Part shown: positions 1 to 5,064 of the stretch, one piece after another
How positions within the stretch are numbered: position 1 is the first letter of the stretch
How the letters are laid out: each line of letters opens with the position of its first letter
Notes under the pieces: model-generated
Told to the model about the DNA's origin: nothing
Seen by the model: only the letters and a program-made list of their open reading frames with translations
The model's database searches: none
Made by a program: the position numbers and the translations under genes
Source of the DNA: Chloroflexota bacterium
Lineage (GTDB): Bacteria > Chloroflexota > Anaerolineae > Aggregatilineales > UBA2796
Direction: 5' to 3'
Assembly (NCBI GenBank): GCA_017743585.1
Contig: JAGHYP010000210.1
Coordinates: 1 to 5,064, forward strand
DNA: 5,064 nt

Positions 1-537
1 AAGCGGCATCCGCTGCGCCTGACGCCGCGCGAGCTGATGGCTTACCTGAATCGCTATTTGACGATCGCCGCCGACACCATCACTCAGCAGAACGGGATTA
101 TTGACAAGTACGTCGCGAACGAGATTCTCGGCTTGTTCAACACACAGCTGAATCCGAGCGAAGATCACGCCTTGCGCGCCGTGTTGGCTGCGCTTGAGAG
201 GGCAGACGCCTTCTGCGCGCTCTACGCGCATTCAGGCGAGCCTGCAGGCGTGCGCTACTTCCGCATCGGCATCAACACGGGCGTCGCGACGCTCGGCAAT
301 GTGGGCAGCGAGACGCGCCGCGAGTTCACTGCCGTTGGCGACTCAGTCAACGCCGCGCATCGTCTGCTCGAAAACGCGCGCGACGGCGAGATCGTGATCG
401 GCGAGGCAACCTACCAAGCCTGCGCGAGCGTCCTAAGGCAAATCCCGCGCCTCACGCTGCGCAGCGCAGAGAAGATCTTCGTCAAGAACCGCCGCGAGCC
501 GATGCACGTCTATCGCTTTTACCGTGAGGATAGCTGA
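1..537 (+). CDS. Class III adenylate/guanylate cyclase, catalytic domain C-terminal part (5' end outside window)
   Basis: This is the C-terminal part of a class III nucleotide cyclase, which would make cAMP or cGMP from ATP or GTP. The frame is open from base 1. The first in-frame ATG (37) lies inside the catalytic domain, so the true start is upstream. Counting from that ATG, the substrate-binding Lys is K24 in DKYVANE. The Thr usual in class IIIb enzymes is T98, and the transition-state Asn and Arg are N105 and R109 in FTAVGDSVNAAHR. The second metal-binding position, normally Asp in a GD pair, is Asn (N28, bases 118-120), preceded by Ala instead of Gly. The first metal Asp would lie about five residues before the window and cannot be checked. 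A homodimer is expected to be weak or inactive. The stop overlaps the ATG of the next cyclase gene, which suggests translational coupling. Class assignment is firm; activity and substrate are not. Confidence 0.9.
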   Translation, partial: KRHPLRLTPRELMAYLNRYLTIAADTITQQNGIIDKYVANEILGLFNTQLNPSEDHALRAVLAALERADAFCALYAHSGEPAGVRYFRIGINTGVATLGNVGSETRREFTAVGDSVNAAHRLLENARDGEIVIGEATYQACASVLRQIPRLTLRSAEKIFVKNRREPMHVYRFYREDS

Positions 538-2282
538 TGACAGCGCCACCTGAGGGTCAACCGCGCGAGAGTTTGCGCCAGCGCTTGCAACGCTTGTACC
601 TGCTCACGCACGAACTGACTCAAGCGCTCTTCGCGCAGCGCGAGCTGCTGGCACAGCGCCAGATCGAGCTGCCTGAGGCGCCGCTGCAAGCGCTTGAGCG
701 CCTGAGCTACGATCTGCTCGCTCTTTCGCAGCGCGCTGTGGATAGCACTGTTGAGTTACAGCAGCTGCGCGAGCTGGCGCGCACAGCGCAGATCATCAAC
801 TCGAAGCTCAGTCTTGATCAAGTGCTAGATGATGTAATTGACACAGTTGTGACGCTGACAGGCGCCGAGCGCGGCTTCATCATGCTGCAAGATGCGCAGA
901 GCAAGCGCTTTGTGATCGGCGTGGCGCGCAAAATCGAGCAGAGCGACCTTGAAGCGGAAGAGATGCGCTTCAGCCGCACCGTTCTGGAGCAAGTCATTCA
1001 GAATGGCGAGCCTATCTTGACCACGAACGCGCAAGACGATCCGCGCTTTGCTAGCTCGGAGAGCGTCTTCGATCTGCGCTTGCGCAGCCTGCTGTGCGTG
1101 CCTTTGAAGTTGAAGGATCGCGTCATCGGCGCTATTTACGTGGATAATCGCGCCTGCGAGGCTGTTTTCACGCAACAGGAACAGCGTTTGGTCTCGGCCT
1201 TCGCCAATCAAGCGGCGATCGCGATTGAGAACGCGCGTCTGTTCGAGAGCGTGCGCGCGGCGCTCGCCGAAGCGACTGCCATCCGCGACTTCATGGACAA
1301 CGTCTTTGACTCGATCGCCAGCGGCGTCATGGCTGCCGATCAAAATGACGTGGTGATGCTGATCAATAACGCGGCGGCGCGCATCCTCGACCTTGACAGG
1401 CAGTATGCGCAAGGCAAGTCGCTTTGGGCGATCCTGCCGACCTTCTATGAAGGCTTTCAGCAGCTAGTGGCAGAAGTGCGCACGCGCAACATTCAACGGA
1501 CAGTTGAAGTTGAGCCTGTGTTGGCGCGGCGCGGACAGGTCAACCTGAATTTGCGGCTCAGCCCATTCCGCGATGAAGCGCAGACCACGCAAGGCGTTGC
1601 CATTGTGCTGGAAGACCTGACCACGCTCAAGCAGCAACAGGCGACGCTCAGCGCAGTGCGGCGCTACCTGCCAACCGCCGATAACCTGCAGGCGATAGAC
1701 GCGCTGGAACTCGGCGGCGTCGAGCGCGAGATCAGCATTTTGTTCTGCGATGTGCGCGGCTTCACAGCCTTCAGCGAACAGTTGCCGCCTGAGGCGCTGA
1801 TGCTCGTCATCAATCAATACCTAGCGGTCAGCAGCAGCGCCATCGAGGCGTTCGGCGGTATCGTGGACAAATTTATAGGCGATGCAGCGGTCGGCTTGTT
1901 CAACACGCAATTCAATCCAATGGACAATCACGCGCTGCAAGCTGTGCGCGCTGCCCTCAAACTGCTGGATGGCGTCCGCGCCTTGCACAAGACTTTGCCG
2001 CTTGACCAGTGCCTTGAATACGGCGTTGGCGTCCACACGGGCTTAGCAGTGCTTGGTAACGTGGGCAGCCCACGCCGCAAAGGGTTCACTGCCATCGGCG
2101 AGAGCGTCCAGGTTGCCAAGTACTTGCAAGAGCTGGCGCCTAGCGGCGAGGTGATCATCAGCGCGGAGACCTATGCGCTGGTGGCGCCTTACGTGCAAGT
2201 CGAACCCGCCAAGCCGCGCCACGCCTTAGCGCCGCACAAGACGCCGCCGACTGCCTTCCGCGTGTTGGCTATCAGAGCCTAG
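537..2282 (+). CDS. GAF-PAS-class III nucleotide cyclase, cytosolic sensor enzyme
   Basis: A 581-residue soluble signalling protein with no membrane segment. Residues about 10-90 look helical and coiled-coil-like. A GAF domain spans about 90-237, with a typical LLCVPL...VIGAIYVDN core (185-204). A helical linker leads to a PAS-like domain (about 248-365), and a second linker (RRYLP, 375-379) leads to the cyclase domain (about 395-575). In the catalytic domain both metal Asp residues are present: D405 in FCDVRGFT and D449 in KFIGDAAVGLF. The substrate Lys (K445) and the class IIIb Thr (T518) are also present. The positions that normally hold the transition-state Asn and Arg are Q525 and Y529, so a homodimer should be poorly active. 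The start ATG shares its A with the upstream stop and has GAGGA at 526-530, six bases away. The GAF domain shows no evident NKFDE cyclic-nucleotide signature; its ligand and that of the PAS domain are unknown. It is a paralogue of the cyclase just upstream. Confidence 0.93.
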   Translation: MTAPPEGQPRESLRQRLQRLYLLTHELTQALFAQRELLAQRQIELPEAPLQALERLSYDLLALSQRAVDSTVELQQLRELARTAQIINSKLSLDQVLDDVIDTVVTLTGAERGFIMLQDAQSKRFVIGVARKIEQSDLEAEEMRFSRTVLEQVIQNGEPILTTNAQDDPRFASSESVFDLRLRSLLCVPLKLKDRVIGAIYVDNRACEAVFTQQEQRLVSAFANQAAIAIENARLFESVRAALAEATAIRDFMDNVFDSIASGVMAADQNDVVMLINNAAARILDLDRQYAQGKSLWAILPTFYEGFQQLVAEVRTRNIQRTVEVEPVLARRGQVNLNLRLSPFRDEAQTTQGVAIVLEDLTTLKQQQATLSAVRRYLPTADNLQAIDALELGGVEREISILFCDVRGFTAFSEQLPPEALMLVINQYLAVSSSAIEAFGGIVDKFIGDAAVGLFNTQFNPMDNHALQAVRAALKLLDGVRALHKTLPLDQCLEYGVGVHTGLAVLGNVGSPRRKGFTAIGESVQVAKYLQELAPSGEVIISAETYALVAPYVQVEPAKPRHALAPHKTPPTAFRVLAIRA

Positions 2283-2286
2283 TTTT

Positions 2287-2291
2287 GAGGG
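2287..2291 (+). promoter_or_regulatory. Shine-Dalgarno-like GAGGG before the HIT gene, unusually close to the start
   Basis: The purine run GAGGG directly abuts ATG 2292 and lies three bases from ATG 2295. Both distances are short for a normal Shine-Dalgarno. The second ATG (2295) is therefore slightly favoured, or the gene relies on ribosomes finishing the upstream cyclase at 2282. Confidence 0.4.
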
Positions 2292-2639
2292 ATGATGGAC
2301 GCTGACTGCATCTTCTGCAAGATCATTCGCGGCGAAGCGCCTTCAACCATGCTCTATCAAGATGAATATGCGGTCGCTTTCAAGGATATCGCGCCGATTG
2401 CGCCTGTGCATGTGCTGATCGTGCCGCGGCAGCACATCGTCAGCGCGGCCGAGGTCACTGCGGAGAACGCGCCGCTGATCGGACACTTGATCGCGGTCGC
2501 CGCGCGGTTGGCGCGCGAGCTGGGGATTGCTGAGCGCGGCTATCGCCTTGTCACCAATATCGGTCGAGAGGGCGGGCAGTCGGTCTTTCACTTGCACTGG
2601 CATCTGCTCGGCGGGAGGCAGATGCGCGGCTTAGGCTGA
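2292..2639 (+). CDS. HIT family protein, HINT branch (purine nucleoside phosphoramidase-like)
   Basis: A 115-residue cytosolic protein of the histidine triad superfamily, full length for the HINT branch. The HIT motif is H100-L-H102-W-H104-L-L, followed by GGRQM as in Hint1. H102 matches the catalytic nucleophile of Hint1, and N89 and H40 match its supporting active-site residues. The N-terminal CIFCKI (C6, C9), with H48, resembles the zinc site found in many bacterial members. HINT proteins bind AMP or GMP and hydrolyse nucleoside phosphoramidates and aminoacyl-adenylates; the physiological substrate is usually unknown. An in-frame TGA at 2286-2288 limits the start to ATG 2292 or ATG 2295. 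The gene begins nine bases after the GAF-PAS-cyclase stop, so it is probably co-transcribed. A role in cyclic nucleotide turnover is only a guess. The family call is very secure. Confidence 0.96.
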   Translation: MMDADCIFCKIIRGEAPSTMLYQDEYAVAFKDIAPIAPVHVLIVPRQHIVSAAEVTAENAPLIGHLIAVAARLARELGIAERGYRLVTNIGREGGQSVFHLHWHLLGGRQMRGLG

Positions 2640-2641
2640 TC

Positions 2642-4474
2642 TCAGGGCAAACGGACTGTGCCGAGCGCGATGTACTCGGCGCCGTTCGCGCGGAGCGGCG
2701 TCGGATCGACGTACCAATAGATTTTGACGCCGAGCGTGTACTCGCCGCTTGGCAGGCCGGGCGGCAAGGCGATGCGATGCGAATCAAACTTGAGGTCGCC
2801 TGCGCGCCAAGCTGAGGTTGGCGCTTTGCCATCGAGCGGCGCGCCGTCGTGCTGCGCTACAAGCTGCCCGGCGCTGTTCAGCAGAAAAGCAGAGACGCTG
2901 TAATCCAGCGCAGGGGTGTCCAGGGCGCGCCACAGCAGCGCGACGCGCATGTGATTGCTCTCCTGAGTGAACGTCGCGCGCTCCAGCGCGAATAAGTTGC
3001 CGAAGGTCGCCAAGCGCCCTTGCGGCGGACGCTCGTAGCGCCATAGATAGATCACGTTGTCATAATGCAGCGCGGTCAGCTCGGCTGTGCGCACAAAGCC
3101 GCGCTGGAGCAGAAAATCCAGCAGGCCGTCTTCATTTTTCCCCCAGTAGACCAGCCAGAAAGCGTCGCGCGGCTCAAGGTAAGCCTGCACATGCGCGAAG
3201 AAATGCTCGCGATACATCTCGCGCCATGCCGGCAGCGAGATCAGCGGCAGCGTCTCGGGCGCAACCTTCAAAGCCTGACCGATGTGATAGCGTAGCGCGA
3301 AATCATCCACCCAGATATCCATCAGCAGCGCCTCGTCCGCCTCGCGGTAGGTCAGCCAAGTGCGCGCCACCTCGCGCCACGGCGGCTTGATGTGATAGGC
3401 GTCAATCGTGGTCAGGTTGACGAACACCAGCACGGCCAGCACCACGCGCTGCGCCGTGCGGTCAAGGTTCAGCAGCCCGTGTCCGATCAGCACAGCCAGC
3501 GCAGGCGTCACCAGCAGAAAGTTGCGCGTGGTCAGGATCGGGAAGCGCTCGTTTATCCCGATGATGACCACTATTGGCAACACGACCCAGAGCGCCAGGA
3601 AGAGCGTCGGCGTCAGCGGGCGCCAGCGCCAGCGCGCCCTGCCAAAGCGATAGCTCACGTAGCACAGTCCGAGCAGCGCCAAAGCGCCCGTCAGGCCGAA
3701 ATGCGTGCCGATCAGGTCAGTGCGCACCATGGTGAGCGTCTCGGGCGTGTTGGGGAAAGTGGATTGAAAGATGATCGGGCGCGTGTAACGCACGCTGCTC
3801 TGCATCAGAAAGACGCCGAACTGCGGCAAAAAGGCGATGCCAAGCGCAGCGAAGCGAAAGCTCACATCCAACAAGCGGCGCAGCGGACGCACGACGAGGA
3901 ATGCGTGCAAGACTTGCACAGCGATCAGCAAAACGCCCAGATAGTGCGTGTAGAGCAGCGCAATCGAGCTCAGCAGCCACGCGATGCCGCTGGCAGGGTG
4001 CGCGCGGCGCACATAACGCAGGTAGAAAAGCGCCGAGAGCGCGGCGAGTGCCGCCAACTGCGTGTAGTGACGCGCTTCGCGCGCCAACATGATCTCATTA
4101 TCGGTCAGAGCGAGCAGCAGCGCCGCCACCAAGCCTGCCAGCGGCGAGAACCAATCTGCGCTCAGCCGATAGACTGCCGCGATCCCGATCAGCGACCAGA
4201 AAGTTGAGAGCAAGCGCGTCATGAACACGCTATCGCCGAAGGCGTCCATCCACAGGCGCATCAGCATGAAATACAGCGGCGGGTGCTGATCCTCAGCCAT
4301 CGTCCGCGCCACGTCCACCAATGACGGCCCTTTGGCGAGCAGCATTGTCCAGCCCTCATCTGCCCAGAAGCTCTCGCGCTCAATGTGCCACAGGCGTATG
4401 AACAGCGCGAAGATAGCGATCAGGGGGAAGAGCAGCGTAGCTTGACGCGCAGCGCGCATGCGGAAGGTGATCAC
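2642..4474 (-). CDS. GT39-like membrane glycosyltransferase (GT-C fold)
   Basis: A 610-residue integral membrane protein resembling family 39 glycosyltransferases (PMT/ArnT-like), which move a sugar from a polyprenyl-phosphate carrier to an acceptor on the outer face of the membrane. The N-terminal half (about 12-357) has roughly eleven hydrophobic segments. The first outer loop carries FWADEGWT, with the acidic pair D39/E40 expected at the catalytic site. EDQHPPLYF (61-69) and AREARHYTQ (131-139) are further typical motifs. After about residue 365 the protein is soluble. Residues about 485-610 look beta-rich (LLWRALDTP, SGEYTLGVKIYW) and may form a carbohydrate-binding-like or sandwich domain outside the membrane. 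GTG at 4474 is chosen because AGAGAGG sits five bases upstream; ATG at 4459 is the alternative and has no such site. The acceptor cannot be told from the sequence, and no other glycan genes are in the window. Confidence 0.9.
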   Translation of the reverse strand: MITFRMRAARQATLLFPLIAIFALFIRLWHIERESFWADEGWTMLLAKGPSLVDVARTMAEDQHPPLYFMLMRLWMDAFGDSVFMTRLLSTFWSLIGIAAVYRLSADWFSPLAGLVAALLLALTDNEIMLAREARHYTQLAALAALSALFYLRYVRRAHPASGIAWLLSSIALLYTHYLGVLLIAVQVLHAFLVVRPLRRLLDVSFRFAALGIAFLPQFGVFLMQSSVRYTRPIIFQSTFPNTPETLTMVRTDLIGTHFGLTGALALLGLCYVSYRFGRARWRWRPLTPTLFLALWVVLPIVVIIGINERFPILTTRNFLLVTPALAVLIGHGLLNLDRTAQRVVLAVLVFVNLTTIDAYHIKPPWREVARTWLTYREADEALLMDIWVDDFALRYHIGQALKVAPETLPLISLPAWREMYREHFFAHVQAYLEPRDAFWLVYWGKNEDGLLDFLLQRGFVRTAELTALHYDNVIYLWRYERPPQGRLATFGNLFALERATFTQESNHMRVALLWRALDTPALDYSVSAFLLNSAGQLVAQHDGAPLDGKAPTSAWRAGDLKFDSHRIALPPGLPSGEYTLGVKIYWYVDPTPLRANGAEYIALGTVRLP

Positions 4475-4479
4475 AGGAG

Positions 4480-4486
4480 CCTCTCT
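4480..4486 (-). promoter_or_regulatory. Ribosome binding site deciding the GTG start of the glycosyltransferase
   Basis: Read on the minus strand this is AGAGAGG, five bases before GTG at 4472-4474. The next in-frame ATG (4457-4459) has no purine-rich element at a suitable distance, so the GTG start is preferred. Confidence 0.65.
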
Positions 4487-4510
4487 TTTGAGCTGCCAAG
4501 CTGAGCGCCG

Positions 4511-4539
4511 AGTGTAGCGCTAATAGCATCTATTGCCAA
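4511..4539 (-). promoter_or_regulatory. Probable sigma-70 type promoter for the glycosyltransferase gene
   Basis: On the minus strand, TTGGCA (4534-4539, five of six matches to TTGACA) is separated by exactly 17 bases from TACACT (4511-4516, four of six matches to TATAAT). Transcription would start near 4504, giving a leader of about 30 bases that contains the ribosome binding site. This is a consensus match read by eye, with no experimental support. Confidence 0.55.
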
Positions 4540-4553
4540 CATCTTCTATTGCC
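4522..4553. repeat. Small repeat cluster, possible operator
   Basis: AATAG (4522-4526) and CTATT (4530-4534) form a perfect inverted repeat with a three-base spacer. TCTATTGCC occurs at 4529-4537 and again at 4545-4553, a nine-base direct repeat with a 16-base period. The inverted repeat lies in the spacer and -35 edge of the minus-strand promoter, and the second direct copy lies just upstream of its -35. A regulator binding here could affect the glycosyltransferase gene and perhaps the divergent gene. The arms are short, so chance is possible in this locally AT-richer stretch. Confidence 0.3.
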
Positions 4554-4583
4554 GAGCCTATGGCGCATCCTGCGCAAATGGCG

Positions 4584-4589
4584 TATACT
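4584..4589 (+). promoter_or_regulatory. Candidate -10 element for the rightward ATPase gene
   Basis: TATACT matches TATAAT at five of six positions. It would start transcription near 4596, about 54 bases before the TTG at 4650. No good -35 box is found 16-18 bases upstream and there is no extended TGn, so the promoter call is weak. Confidence 0.3.
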
Positions 4590-4637
4590 GCACTGCCGTG
4601 CCGACACCGCTTGACCGTTTGCCCTTCGCATGTCGTG

Positions 4638-4643
4638 AGGAAG
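4638..4643 (+). promoter_or_regulatory. Ribosome binding site supporting the TTG start at 4650
   Basis: AGGAAG, within the longer purine run GAGGAAGAG (4637-4645), lies six bases before TTG 4650. Upstream in-frame candidates (GTG 4635, TTG 4611, ATG 4578) lack a comparable site at a proper distance, so TTG 4650 is preferred. Confidence 0.55.
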
Positions 4644-4649
4644 AGCGCC

Positions 4650-5064
4650 TTGGAGCAAGAAAAATCTTTCCCGCCTCACTGCGAGCCGATTCGCGATGCG
4701 CGCCTGCTGCCGATCCGCGCACCTGCCCAGATTATCGGGCGCAACCGCGAGCTGGCAGCGCTCAATGCACATTTGAAGCAAGGCGGTTGCGCGCTGCTGA
4801 CCGGCGCTGACGGCCTAGGCAAAACGGCGCTGGCAGCCCTGCTGGCGACCGCCTATACCCGCGCGCAACCCGGCGGCGTGCTATGGCTAGACGTGGTAGA
4901 AGACGACGCAGCCTACCTGATGGCGCGGCTTGGGCGCGCTTATGGCATAAATACCTACCCAGCAGGCGCGCTAGGGCGCGAGCAGGCTGCCGATCGGCTG
5001 CGCGCCGTCCTGACGGCTGAGAAGCCGCTCATCGTCCTCGACGGACGGCTGTGCTTGCCGGCTG
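4650..5064 (+). CDS. STAND/NB-ARC-like P-loop ATPase, N-terminal part (3' end outside window)
   Basis: The first 138 codons of a gene that runs off the right edge. After a short N-terminal tail the protein shows IIGRNRELAALNAHL (28-42), the lead-in typical of STAND ATPases. A Walker A P-loop follows, GADGLGKT (52-59), then VLWLDV (77-82). A Walker B-like strand PLIVLDG (126-132) has D131 as the likely magnesium-coordinating acid. STAND proteins are nucleotide-switched scaffolds in regulation, signalling or defence; their role depends on the C-terminal sensor (TPR, WD40 or others) and any effector, and neither is in view. The short tail before the P-loop leaves little room for an N-terminal effector domain. 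TTG is chosen as the start because of AGGAAG at 4638-4643. The frame is also open further upstream (GTG 4635, ATG 4578), so a slightly longer protein is possible. It is divergent from the glycosyltransferase gene. Confidence 0.82.
   Translation, partial: MEQEKSFPPHCEPIRDARLLPIRAPAQIIGRNRELAALNAHLKQGGCALLTGADGLGKTALAALLATAYTRAQPGGVLWLDVVEDDAAYLMARLGRAYGINTYPAGALGREQAADRLRAVLTAEKPLIVLDGRLCLPA

Noticed and set aside
1..537. Treating the first gene as a complete small cyclase starting at ATG 37
   Set aside because: The frame is open to base 1, and alignment with the neighbouring cyclase shows ATG 37 inside the catalytic domain, after the first metal-binding motif.
804..1247. The GAF domain as a cyclic-nucleotide-binding GAF giving direct feedback on the cyclase
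   Set aside because: I could not find the NKFDE-type signature expected of cyclic-nucleotide-binding GAF domains; the ligand is left open.
825..1412. A 195-codon minus-strand open frame inside the GAF-PAS-cyclase gene
   Set aside because: The sequence is low in recognisable structure and antisense to conserved GAF and PAS coding sequence; it is a shadow frame.
2606..2666. Inverted repeat GCTCGGC / GCCGAGC spanning the convergent stops, considered as a terminator
   Set aside because: The arms are only seven bases with a 47-base loop and no T-run, so a stable intrinsic terminator is unlikely.
3392..4207. A 271-codon plus-strand open frame opposite the glycosyltransferase gene
   Set aside because: Its product is Gln/Arg/His-rich with no recognisable fold or motif. 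It lies wholly antisense to a well-supported membrane protein gene, and long open antisense frames are expected in GC-rich DNA.
4630..4638. ATG TCG TGA mini-frame whose stop overlaps the Shine-Dalgarno region of the ATPase gene, as a possible regulatory upstream peptide
   Set aside because: It has two codons and no ribosome binding site of its own; it is most likely chance.
4598..4810. A GTG-started 70-codon plus-strand frame just after the TATACT element
   Set aside because: It is Arg/Ala/Pro-rich, overlaps the ATPase coding frame up to its P-loop, and has no ribosome binding site; the ATPase frame explains the region better.

Overview
The window is a GC-rich, densely coded bacterial segment with five genes. 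Two are cut by the window edges, and no RNA gene, mobile element or CRISPR array is visible. The protein types suggest a member of the Chloroflexota, possibly a thermophilic or mat-dwelling lineage. These are GAF/PAS-linked class III cyclases, a GT39 membrane glycosyltransferase with a long C-terminal extension, and a STAND-type ATPase. This is an inference from gene style, not a phylogenetic result.

Left block, plus strand (1-2639): the 3' part of a class III nucleotide cyclase gene (1-537), then a GAF-PAS-cyclase gene (537-2282) overlapping it by one base (TGATG), then a small HIT/HINT-family nucleotide-binding protein gene (2292-2639) nine bases further on. The tight spacing suggests one transcription unit. 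The two cyclase domains are paralogues with different catalytic defects. The first has Asn in place of the second metal-binding Asp but keeps the Asn/Arg transition-state pair. The second keeps both metal Asp residues but has Gln and Tyr at the Asn/Arg positions. Together they could form one complete active site in a heterodimer, as the C1 and C2 halves of mammalian adenylyl cyclase do. This is the most interesting observation in the window.

Middle block, minus strand (2642-4474): a 610-residue GT39-like membrane glycosyltransferase, convergent with the HIT gene and only two bases from it. It starts at GTG with a good Shine-Dalgarno site and has a plausible sigma-70 type promoter (4511-4539).

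Right block: a 175-base divergent intergenic region (4475-4649) holds that promoter, a small cluster of repeats that might be an operator, and a weak plus-strand -10 element. The 5' end of a STAND/NB-ARC-like ATPase gene follows (from TTG at 4650) and runs off the right edge. No convincing rho-independent terminator was found anywhere.
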